This document shows, in pieces, positions 18,301 to 30,300 of a stretch of 64,000 bases of DNA; position 1 is the first letter of the stretch; each line of letters begins with the position of its first letter. The notes under the pieces are model-generated. The model was not told where the DNA came from. It was given only the letters and a program-made list of their open reading frames with translations, and did not search any database. Position numbers and translations under genes: made by a program. The stretch comes from Lentzea sp. NEAU-D7 (GTDB lineage: Bacteria; Actinomycetota; Actinomycetes; Mycobacteriales; Pseudonocardiaceae), in assembly GCF_026242055.1 (NCBI RefSeq), contig NZ_JAPJDL010000032.1, positions 50,339 to 114,338 on the forward strand, read 5' to 3'.

Positions 18301-21300
18301 CCACGCCTCGACGCGTGGTCTGGACGGGCTGAGCGCCCAGTTGGACGACACAAGGGAAGCGCTGCAGAACTTCCGCGACGGCAAGTCGTCGAACACCGGT
18401 TTCCAGGGCTTCCTGAACAAGATGCTCGGCCACGAGGTCGACACGTCCGTCGACTTCGACCAGAAGATCGCCCAGGCGGAAGGGATGGTACGGCAGGCGG
18501 AGCGCAACCTGGCGTTCACGACCGATCCCGACTACAGCAACCGCTTCGAAAAGGCCGCGGAGAAGTACGCGAAGCTGCAGTCGACAATGCAGCGGTTGGA
18601 GCAGTTCAACGCCGAGCTCGATGCACGTGCCGAGCGCCTGCGCGATCTCGAAGCCAGAACTCGCGAGTTCAACGCACGCCAGCTGGCCCGCGCTCTCGAA
18701 GAGCACCGCACGCAGCAGGACGCCGAAAGCATCTACAGCGCTGCCAGTTCCGACACGCAGTCGGACGTCGACGCGCGGTCGGACGTCGACGCGCAGTCCG
18801 ACGTCGACGCGCAGTCCGACGTCGACGCGCGGCCGGACAATCTCGTGCGGACCCCGCGGCACGAGCACGCGGCGTTCCGGGCGTCGCTGTACGGGAAGTC
18901 GCGGGCCGAGCTCGCCGAACTGGCCCTGCAGCACAGCACCCACCCGGACCGCTCGTTCGAGATCGAGCAGATGTCCCGCTACCAGGAGATCGCCCACAAG
19001 GAAGGCGGCCTCCAGCAGCACCTGAGGGACCTGCAGAGCGAGATCCGCCAGACCCGCGAGGACGTCCGGGACCTCAGGCGGACCACCGACGCCCTGCCGG
19101 ACGTGTTCAAAACTGAGCTGATGCGCTCGGACCAGGCACAGCGCCGGGCGGAGCAGCAGCGGCTCATCGACCACGCCCGCCAGCTCGACCAGGAGCTGAT
19201 GCGGCTGCAGTACGACCGCACCGACGCGTTGACCACCTACGCGCTCACCCTGCCCGCCGACACGACGGCGCCCGAGTGGCAGACGGTGACGCCGCACGAC
19301 GCCGAGATCATCGAGAACCGCGTCGCCGACCTGATCCGCGACGCGCGCATCGGCGGTCTCCCGACTCCGGAGCTCGACCGCTTGTACGACCAGATCCGGG
19401 AAATCCGGATGATGGAGACGCCGGCGCCGTCCCGGCCGGACACGCCGACGGTCGAGGTGGACGACTCGGCGTCGGTCCGATCCGATGACAGCGCGTCGGC
19501 CGGTTCGCACACCGACGCGCGGGACCGCGACACCATCGCACCGGCCGAGACCCGGCAGGAACAGGCCGAGCCGCGACCGTTCATGCAGGACCCGGCAACA
19601 AGGTCCACAGTCCCGGACATGGACCTCGTCGTCCCCGGCGGCTTCGGTCCCGTCCACGAAGGAACACCCCAGCGGTCGTTCGAAGCGTCCCTGTACGGCC
19701 TGGACACCACCGCCCTGCGGGACATGCAGCAGACGTACGGCCGTGACGCCGCACGCTCGGCCGCGATCGAGCACATGATCGAGGTCTCCCGCCAAGCAGG
19801 ACCGCCCGCCATCCACGACCGGCGCACACAGATCGCCGAACAGCGCCTGGCCGAGATGAAGACCGCCCGCGACCGGTGGAACGCCTCCGACATCGTCCCC
19901 GACCGCTTCAAAACCCAGGCGATGCGCGACGACCAGGCCACCCGGCGTGCGGACGCGAACCGCCAGGTCAACTACTACCAGCAACGCGTCAACGAAATCA
20001 GGAACAGCCGCGACGCCGCTATCACCACCTACGCACTGCACCTACCGGCCGACATCGACGCACCCGGATGGCGGCGGTTCAGCGACGCCGACCTCCGAGC
20101 CGTGCGACTCCATGCCGGCCAGCAGATCCGCGACGCGCAGGCGGGTGGGCACAACACCACTCATCTCGAGGCTTTCCTCGACTTCACCGCAGAGCTCCAG
20201 CAGGCGCGCCGGAACGACGACGCGGTCACCCGTCCCGCGCCGCCCAGGCCGACGCCCAACCCAGTCGTCCCGATGACGACGATGGCGCCGCAGCCGGTCG
20301 GCCAGCTCCCGGACACGAACCTGCCGGGCTTCTTCCAGGACAACAAGGCGCTCGGCTCGATCGTGCCGACCGACGTGCGCGGCGCGGACGCGGTGGTGCG
20401 GGAGATCAACGGGCTGAAGCCCGACGACGCCGCACGCATCAAGGACGCGATCGAGAACGACTTCGAGACGTTCCTCGGTGACGGTCGCAACTTCCAGGTG
20501 AAGATCGGCAACGCCTGGTTCGAGGCGAACGTCCGCGCGGAGATGCACGCGGACGGGAGCAGCGTCACCGACGCCGCGAACACGAAGGTCGACAAGAACT
20601 ACCAGGCCGCCGCCGCGTCCACGACGACGAACAGCATCTCGACGTCCAACGACGTAGGCGGTGCCGTGACGGCCGGTGTGGCGATGGGCCCCTACGGCTC
20701 GCTGAGCGGCAAGGCCGCGCTCGCGACACCCGCGGTGTCGCAGGCCACCAACACCTCCATCACCGAGCAGCGCGCGATCAAGGGATCGGACTCCGGGTCC
20801 AAGAAGGTCACGGTGCCGGTCTCGTACGAGATCACGCTGTACGACGCTTCGGGCAACCCCACTCTGTTCTCCACGCTCAGCACCGGTCCCGACGTGACCC
20901 TGCAAGTCCCGACGGACCTCAGCACGATCGTCGACTCCGGCAAGTCCTCCGCGACGGTCACGCCGCCCGACCCGGCGTGGGGTCTCAAGGCCGAGAACGC
21001 CGTGCCGGAAGCCGTGGTGGTCAAGGACTCCGGGAAGCTGTTCAGCGACGTCGCGGAGAACCTGCACCCGTCGATCACCAAGATCGGTTCGCCGGGTCGT
21101 GAGGCGCTGCAGAACTTCCTGTCCCCGACCTCGATCCGCGACAACCTGCCCGCGATGCTCGGCGGCTTCGTCACCTCGCCGGACCTGATCAGCCCGCACG
21201 CCGGCAAGGGCGCCGCGGTGCAGATGAAGGCGACGTTCAAGGACGCGAAGCTGGTCGGCACGCACTCCGACGCGGCGCTGGACCTGAAGGACACCTCCGC

Positions 21301-24300
21301 CTGGGGCAGCAGTGTGTCCGCGTCCACCAAGACCGGGTTCGACGTCACCGCCGGCTTCGGCGGCAACATCGGCGTCCCGGGTAAGGTCGGCGGCACCGTC
21401 GGCGCGACCGGCACCTACTCCGCACGCACCGCGGAGGGCGTCAACGCCGGGACGAGTTCCAGCCGCAAGTCCGGCATCGGGGTCAAGCTCGAGACCGGTC
21501 TGTACGAGGTCACCACCGAGGTCGAGGTCCAAGGCCCCGCGGGCAAGCCCGTGACCATGGAGATCACGACCCACATGCGCATGGGTCTGGGCGAGGCCGG
21601 CGCGGTGGGCCTGCCGACCGTGGTCGGCACCCGCAACACCACGACCGACCCGGCGACCGCGGACACCAGGTTCCTGCCGCCCTACGTCGCCGACACGCTC
21701 GCCGCCGGCAACGCCAAGGTGGGCGAGTTCGTGCCCGCGACGAAGGTGCAGAACCAGGTCGAGACGAAGCTGCGCGAGCTGCCCGGTTTCGAGAGGTTCC
21801 TGCCGAAGTGGAACAACCCGGACGCGAACCCGCGCTCCGGCAAGGGCCAGGGCTACGGCGACGTGGCCGTACAGCTCGCGAACCAGCGCAAGCTGGACGC
21901 GAACCTGTCCCCCGCCGCGTTGAAGGCGAACATGGACAGCCTGCTCGGTCCGGGCGTCCAAGTGCAGCTGAAGAACTCCGGCAAGACGACGAACACCTAC
22001 GTCAACGTCACGGTCAAGGCGAAGCTGACGAACCCGAAGCACCTCGGCAAGGCCGAGGGCCGAGCGGTCAGCGACTCCACCACGAGCGGCCCGAAGCTCG
22101 ACGCCAATACCAGCACCACCAAGGGCTGGACCGGTGGTATCACCGGCAGGGCCAACATACCGGTGAAGACCGGCGTCGCCTCGCTGACGCCGATGCCGCA
22201 GGCCGGTGTGTCCTACAGCCACTCGTGGACTGACAAGACCTCGGCGGGACCGGCCGTGAGCGCCACCTCGTCGAACCCCGGCAGCCCGGACGCGCAGGTG
22301 TTCCAGGGCGACGTGGAGTTCGAGGTCGAGATCACCACGTTCACGCGGCCCCGGACGTGGGTCCGCACCATCGTGCCGGGCGCACCCGGTCAGCACGCAC
22401 CTGACGTGAAGACCGTCGCCAAGACCGGCGCCGGCCTGGACAAGATCGACGGCAAGGTGAACCTGTGGGTGTCGGACTCCTCGACGCTCAAGGACGACCC
22501 AGGCGATGGTTTCAAGCCGGGTGACCCGAAGTCCACGCCGATCGCGGACTCCCCGACCGTCAAGGACCTGCTGAACCCGGACCAGGACCGTCCCAAGTCA
22601 CCGGAGTTCCTGCACGTGGAGGCTGTCGCCAACACGACGGAGCTTCGGGACCAGGCGATCGACGCGCTCAACCGCGCCGCGAAGGGCGACTCGGCGCTCA
22701 CCACGCCGGGCACGGCGTCGCGGGCGCAGATCGACAAGATGTTCGCCCCGGAGAACATCAAGGCGAACCTGCAGCGGCTCATCGAGACCGGCGTGCAAGA
22801 GCAGGGCCTCAAGTACGACCGCCGCGTCGCCGACCGCTCCGGCGCGATCGGCATGTCGGTCAAGCTCGGCGAAGCGAAGCTGGTGTCCATTTCGGACACC
22901 ACCGGCACCGACAACTCGGTCAGCGGCGGCTACAAGGCCGGTGAGTCGTCCACGACCAGCCGGTCGGTCGACCTCGTCGCCGGCATCAACGTCCCGGTTC
23001 GCCCAAACATCACCCCGCCCGCCGGCCAGCCGTCGAACCCCAGCGGGTCCGGTGGTGCCGCGGTCACCGGCAAGGTGACGCCGTGGTCGGACAACAAGAC
23101 CACGTCGAACGAGATCGGCGGCAACGTCGACCGCGGCCGGACCACACCGGAGGACGCCCGGACCGTGCTGGTCCAGGTCGACGCCGAGTTCATGATCGTC
23201 GGCGAAAGCCGCACCGGGAACTTCGTGCACGGCGGCACGCCGAACGCCGAGGGCGTGAAGGTGAACCTGCCGAAGTCCGTCTTCGTGCGGGTGTCCGAGG
23301 ACGTCGCGCGGGAGATGGGCGTGCTGCCGAGGGTGGCACCGAACGTTCCCAAGCCCGACTTCCCGAAGATGGTGCCACCGTCGACGGTGGCACCGGGCGA
23401 GCCCGGCGCGCTCGGGCTGTCCAACGTGGAGAAGGTCCCGGACCTCTCCGCGGCGGTCAACGAGCTCACGACGAAGCTGTCCACGAACACCAAGAAGTTC
23501 GGCAGCGACCCGCTGATCCCGGACTCCGTGCTCAAGGACTCGATGAGCAACCTGCAGCGCATCGTCGACCTCAACTCGCCGACGAGCGTCAAGGCGATGA
23601 TCGACAGCGCTCTGGACGGCGGCGTGCCGCTGCTGGTCCACCAGCCCGGCACGTTCGGCAAGGACTCCTACCAGGTCACGCTGCGGGCGAAGGCGGGCGA
23701 GCCGCAGTTCGACCAGGTCGTCAACGACGGCGTCGACATGTCCCACAACGACGGCGGCTCCCTCAAGGACAGCGACGGCAAGGGACGCGGCGCCGGCTGG
23801 GGCCTCGGCCTGCGGGCACCGGGCCTGGCCTCGCCGGGGATCGCGAACCCGAACGTCTCCGGCACCGCGGGTGTCAGCGCGATCGCGAACATCGGCTCCA
23901 ACAAGAGCAGCTCGGTGACGACCTCGACCAGCGCGGCGTTCGGCCACAACCGCACGGCGAGCGGTCCGGCGGCGCGCTACAACGTGCCGGTCGAGTTCGA
24001 GCTCGTCGTGGAGAAGGGCTCCAAGGAGATCGCGAAGGTCCACAGTGCCGAGCAGGACATGGTCGTCCGCACGCACGCGGACAACCAGAAGGTCTCGGAG
24101 CCGACGACCAGTCGCGGCACCCCACAGCCCTACATGTCGGCGGCGAGCAGGCGCGGCAGCGAGTTCGGCACGCCGGAGGCGACCTACACCTTCCAGCAGG
24201 ACAGCAGGGCCACCCAGCTGCCGGCGACCGCGTCGGTGGAGAACCTGCGCGGCGCGGGCGACCTGCGCGACGCCGCCGTGAAGGCGATGACGGAGGCCGG

Positions 24301-27300
24301 TGCGGGCAAGGGCCTCACCGGAAAGGGCACGGGTTCGCTCAACAGCCTGTTCTCGACGCTCAGCCCGGAGAACCTGCAGCCGCACCTGTCCTCGATGCTG
24401 TCCGGCCCGCTCGACGTGCCGGGCCTCAAGGAGGCGGCGCTGACGTTCGGCCAGGGCGCCGACGTCAAGGTCTACGCGAAGCTCGTCAACCCGCAGCTGG
24501 GCTCGCTCAGCGACGGCGTCAAGATCGAGACTCCGCTGACCACGAAGACGACCGACGTCTCCAGCGAGGGCAAGGTCGCCGACACCTCCGACCTCGCCCT
24601 GGGCCTGGCCCAGGGCAGCGCGGCGGTCAAGCAGGGCGACCCGAAGGACACCGTCAACTTCGGCACCGGCGGCGTCGAGCTGAAGCACGCGAACGAGGAC
24701 TCGTCCGCGGTCTCCGGCGGCCCGGCACAGGCCCAGGGCGGCAGCACCAAGCCCAAGGACACCTCCCGCACCGGTCTCGTGCAGTTCGACGTCGAGTACC
24801 GCGTGGTCGCGACGATCGGCGGCAAGACGGGCGTCGTCGATCTGACGGTGCCCGGCTCGGCCGGCGTGCGCATGTCCGCCACCGAGGTCGAGTCGATGCT
24901 GAACCAGAACTTCAGCGACTCGCTGAAAGACGCGCAGACCGAGGTCAAGAAGGCGGCTGACGACTGGCGCGAGGCGGAGAAGAAGGTCGACGAGGCCCGG
25001 CACGAGGCCCAGAAGGTCATCAACACCGCGGCCGCGGTGCTGGCGAGGACCGATCAGCCGCTGGGTGACACCGCGACGAAGCTGAACACGGCGATCGAGA
25101 ACCACGTCAGCGCCGAGGCCGAGCTCCAGACGCGGCAGACGGCGTTCGACACCGCCGTGGCGGACGTCGCGCAGACCCGCGCGGCCATCCAGGACCTCAC
25201 GCCGCAGATCTCGTCGCTCAGCCAGGAGGCGCTCGCGACCAAGGACGCGCTGGACGACGCCCAGATCAACGGAGCGCCGAAGCCCGAGCTGGACCGGCTC
25301 GGGCAGGAGGCCGACGTGGCGCACACCGCATTGACCGACGCCCAGCAGCAGCTCGCCGAAGCCCACGCGCAGCTCGACGTGCAACGCAAGGCCGCCGTCG
25401 ACGCCCGCGCGGAGATCCAGGCGCAGCAGAAGGCCGTCGCCGACGCCGAAACCGTCCGCACCGACGCGGAGAAAGCCCACCAGGCGCTCACCGAGGAGCG
25501 GACCGCGGCCGAGAAGACGATCACGGACGCGGAGACCAAGCTCGACGAGGCCCGCAGGACCGCGGACGCCGAGCAGAAGAAGTGGTGGGACGCGAAGGCG
25601 GAGGCGGACCGCCAGATCGACCTCTACAACTCGACCCCGCCGCCCGCGCCTCCCGCGCCGCCGGCCCCGCCCGCGTCACCTGGCGACACGACCACGAGCA
25701 CACCACCCGGCGACACCACCACCACGCCCGGCGACACCACCGCCAGCACGCCACCCCGCGACACCACCACCAGCACCGCGGCGGACCCGGACCAGAAGCC
25801 CCTGCCCCCGGTACCCGCGGAGCCTTCCACAACGGGAAGCGGCCGCATCGGTGCGGAGACGAGCTCGCCCAGTCCTGCTCCGGAGACCACCAAGGCGCCG
25901 AAGAAGGTCCGCGGTGGTGGCGCGCCGCCGGCGATGACGCCGCCGACCCCGGAATCCCACCGGGGCAAGGACGTCCTGTCCGACGAGTCCTGGCGGCACG
26001 ACCCCGCCAGGACCGCGGAGTGGTCCACCCCGGACAACCCGGCCGACCGCAGCACGTGGGCCGACCGCCGCAACGACACCGACGTCCGCACCGTCGACCT
26101 CGACGTCCGCGACATCCTCACCGAGAGCACCCCGACCAAGATCGAGGCCTACCAGGGCCTCATCAACTACGACCTGCGCCGCATCGAGACCAGCCCCGGC
26201 ACGTTCGTGCAGGAATACACCGTCAAGGTCCACCTCGAGCCCACCGGCAAGACCACCCCCGAACAGCTCGCGCAGATCAGGGACAACGCCACCAACGGCG
26301 TCAACACCCTGCTCAACCAGGGCTTCCGGCTGCCCAGCGGCGACCAGTTCCACGTCAACCTGGAATTCACCGACAACAAGGCCGACGCCCACACCACCGT
26401 CAAGGTCGACCCGAAGAACCCCGATGTCGACCAGGACCACTGGAACCCCGACACCAGCCCTGAGGTCCTGGCCCACGAAACCCTGCACTACCTCGGCGTC
26501 CCCGACGAGTACAAAGACACCACCCGTGTCCTGCAACAACACGACACCAACTCCGGCGTCCACACCAACGACGGCGGGCTGATGGGCTCCGCCGCCCACC
26601 TGCCCGATCCCGGGATCCTGCCGCGCCACCTCTGGCTGATCGAACGCACCGCCACCAGCCAGGTCATGGTGCCCGACACCACCATCGACCCGCCCGGCCC
26701 CGCCACCGTGCCACCACCCGCGGGCTGGGAGCCCGAGCCACCGGCGAACGACGGCCCGGCATCCACCGCGAACGCCGCTCCCGGCACCGGTACCGTCCCT
26801 GCGCCGGCACCGGGCGCGGCCGCGGCGACACCCTCCACCCGGTACCGCTCGGCCTCCTGGCCACTGCCCCGCACTCACCACGCCGCCCAGCAGTTCCAGG
26901 CGCGGCCCGCGCCCGAAGGGCAACGACGCGAGTCCATCAGGGGCAGCAGGCGCGAGTCCCTCAGGAACAGGCGCGAGTCCCTCAAGAAGCTGTTCACCGT
27001 CGACGTTCCGGGGCTGTTCAGGAGGGAGTCGCTGGCGTCGCCGGCGCCCACTGCTCCCGCGGCGGCCGTGACTCTCGCCTCGTCCGACCCGTGGGTCGGC
27101 TTGCTGCACGCCCAGGCCGATCCATCCACTGTGGATGTCGAAGTCCTGAAGGCCCATGTGGCCCAAGCGGTCGCCGAGGGCAAGCCCGGCAAGGCCCGCA
27201 TCCTGATCAACCGCCTGCGCGGATCGGACAAGCAGATCGACGTGCAGCAGCACTACGACGACGCCGTCGCCGCGCGCGGCGACGTGGGCGCCGTTGACGT

Positions 27301-30300
27301 TCCGAAGGAGCTGCACTTCGCCTGGTTCGGCACCACGCCGAACGAGGCCGCCGTGCAGAGCCTGCTGGACTGGGCTGCGAAGGTTCGCGAGAACAACGAG
27401 AAGTCGACCGGCCCCGACCAGAACTGGAAGGCCACGCTCTGGACCGATGCCTCGTCGGCTGGATGGTCCCCTGAGGTCAAGCAGCAGCTCTTGGACGCGG
27501 GCATCGACATCCGGCCGGACGTCGACTCCCTGGTCCACGGCCTCTCGACCGACGTGCAGAGCCGCACGGACACGAAGACCACGATCGACGACGTCTACTC
27601 CGCCGCCAAGGACCCGAACGCCAAGGCGTTCAACCTCCAGTCCGACGTCGCGCGGTACGCGGTGCTGGCCAAGCACGGCGGTGTGTACGTCGACGTCGAC
27701 ATCCGCCCCGGCGCGGTGTCGCTGAACGAGGTCGGTGACCTCAAGATGCAGCCGACGGACATGCCGCTGCTGGCGCCGCGCCTGCGGGACCAGCACAGCG
27801 TCGACACCGCGTTGTCACGCGTGGACGATGTCGCGCCGGGTGCCGAGCTCAGCACGGCCGCCGAGATCCAGTACGACAAGGGCGAGCTGAACAACAACTT
27901 CATCGTCACGCCACCGGGAAACGACTTCATCCACGCTCTCACCGACCTCATCCCGAAGAAGTTCGAGGGCCTGCAGAGCTACCGCATGTCGCAGGAGGCC
28001 TTCAGCAAGGCGCTCAAGAAGCAGGCGCCGGACATTTCCGGGCCGAACGTCCTGGTGGACGGTGGTCTCGCACCGACGACCGGTCTCATCGGCCAGTTCA
28101 CGATGAGCCCGGACAACCACGGGCTGCAGGTCGAGATGGACTACCTGCCGGCGCCGGTGCCTCTCGTCGGCAAGCGGGACTACAGCGCGCTGTTCGACCC
28201 GCACGTCAAGAACAGCTGGTCGGGCCTCGAGTGGGTGACGACCGAGAGCGAGGCCCAGATCGACACGGGCTCGTCGCAGGCGTCGTTGCGGGACGCGAAC
28301 GTGACCGTTCCCGCCATCTCTCGTGCCGACACGACCCCGGCGGCGCAGGACCGGTCACCGGGTTCAACCAACCCGAACGACGCGGTGACGGCGGTCGCGA
28401 GTCCCGCGGGTGCCCCCGCCGGCACCGACCTGACCAGCGACGCGCTGGCACGAGGGCAGCGCGACAACGCCACGCGGCACGAGCTCACCGAGCAGATCGC
28501 GGCGATGGGACTCGATCCGCAGCACGCGGCATCGACGTTCGACGGCCTCACCGCGCTGGGGTCGGTGGAGAACCATGTCGCGGACGTGCTGTCCTCCCCC
28601 GGTGTGCAGGGCCCGGTGAACCGGATCCTGACGGCCTCGGGCTCGTTGAGCCCGGAGCAGACCGGGCGCGTGCGTGACCTGATCACCGACTTGCTTGTGA
28701 CCACAAGTGCCGTGCCCGTAAGGCATCGTCGCGTCGGCGACATCACGAAGCTGAACCTCGGTCACGTCCACGAATGGCAGTCCGCACAGCCCATGCCGCC
28801 GGCGACGCTCGAGAAGGTGCTCGCCGGGATCGCCGCCGACGTCGAGGCAGGCCGGGCACCGCTGTCCGACCTTCCACACCACGGGGCAGACCCGCTGCCC
28901 CAGCGGCTGGCAGTGCTGGGGACGCTCAACCTCACACCGCACGCGCGGGCCGAAATGCTGGCGCACCCGCCCTTCACGGCGCTGCTCACCTCACCTCACC
29001 TCACCGACGCGCTGTTCGCCGGCAGGGGCCTGGACGAGCAGAAATTCCTCAACACGTGTGAGCCGGCCGCGGTCAACACAGGACTGCGGGCCGTGTTGCC
29101 CACGGTCATGGCACAAGTGCACGCGGGCCGCGCGGTCGCGGACAGCGTGGAGCGGGCACTGGTGCGCGCCCTGGAGAACGACCCCGAGCCGCTGGCGGAG
29201 AAGGACAAGCTCGGCGGGCGAACCGTCGAGCAGTTGGTGCGGGACCGGATCGCCGAGGCACGCGAGACGTTCGACCGGCTGGAGGAGCAGTCGAACGCCG
29301 GTGTAGAGGACCAAGCCGCCCTGAGCGACGAGTGGGGACGGGCGATGCAGAAGCTCGCCGCCGTCTCCGATCCGAGCGAGGGCGTCGACTCCATCCCGGT
29401 GCTCAGCCGCAAGTTCATCGACGGAGCCTGGACGGCCAGCGCGGCCATATCGCTGCCGATGGGAGTCGACCGGCCGGTCCGGCGGGCGTCCGGCGTGACC
29501 GAGAACTACCGGTTGCTCGCCGAGCAGGTCCTCGCGCACCCCACTCCGTCAGGCTGGGCCAGGCCACTCGCGGACCTGGTGGACAGCAGGTTCTGGTCGC
29601 AGTTGCACCACGTCGGCGTCCTGCCCGTAGCACTCGAGGGGCGATTCGTCGGGCACGCGCTGTCCGTGCAGGCAGTCCGCCACGAAGGTGTGGAGGTCTA
29701 TCTCGTCGGTGACCCGAAGAAGACGCACTTCGACATGCTCACGCAGTCCGAGTTCGCCGCGTGGGCGGCCCGCAGCAACGCAGAGGCGGTATTTCCGCAC
29801 CAGACCGCGATGACCACGGCCGCCCGGCCGACCGCGCCCACCGGACCGGCGCACCAGCCGACAAGGCCGAGCCCTCCGCCGCCAACGGAGTCCAGCCCTG
29901 CCATGCCCACGAGGCCGAGCCCTCCCCCGCCGCCGACGACCGAGGCACCACCGCAGACGCGGGGCCCTGGCTCCACCACCGGAGCCCGGCATGACAGCGT
30001 TGCCGAGCCGCGGCGCGAGATCACCGAGCCCGGTGCGGCCGCTGAAGCACGCCCGACACAGGGCCGCTCGGCGGACGTCCTCGACTGGGCACGACGGATG
30101 CCGCTGGTCGACCTGGCCATGACCGATCCCGACGCGCGGATCCGCCAGGGCCAGAGCACGCGCGAGCACACGCAGCGGGTGCTGGAGGTCCTCGGGCGAC
30201 CTGCTCCGCGGTCGTTCCCCGGGCTGGGCCGGATCCTGCCCAAGATCACTGCGGTGACCGGGCAGGGCCCCGAGGTCAAGACGAGGAACGACGCCATTGC

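Noticed and set aside
18758..18829. Possible CRISPR-like array
   Set aside because: The units are contiguous 18-bp coding repeats without spacers.
17540..20041. Antisense frame of 833 codons under the helical region of the giant gene
   Set aside because: Overlaps an unambiguous coding region and shows only shadow composition.
22598..25480. Antisense frame of about 960 codons under the beta-module region
   Set aside because: Its composition (Arg/Leu/Val repeats) reflects the opposite strand of a coding region; no start site or homology was visible.
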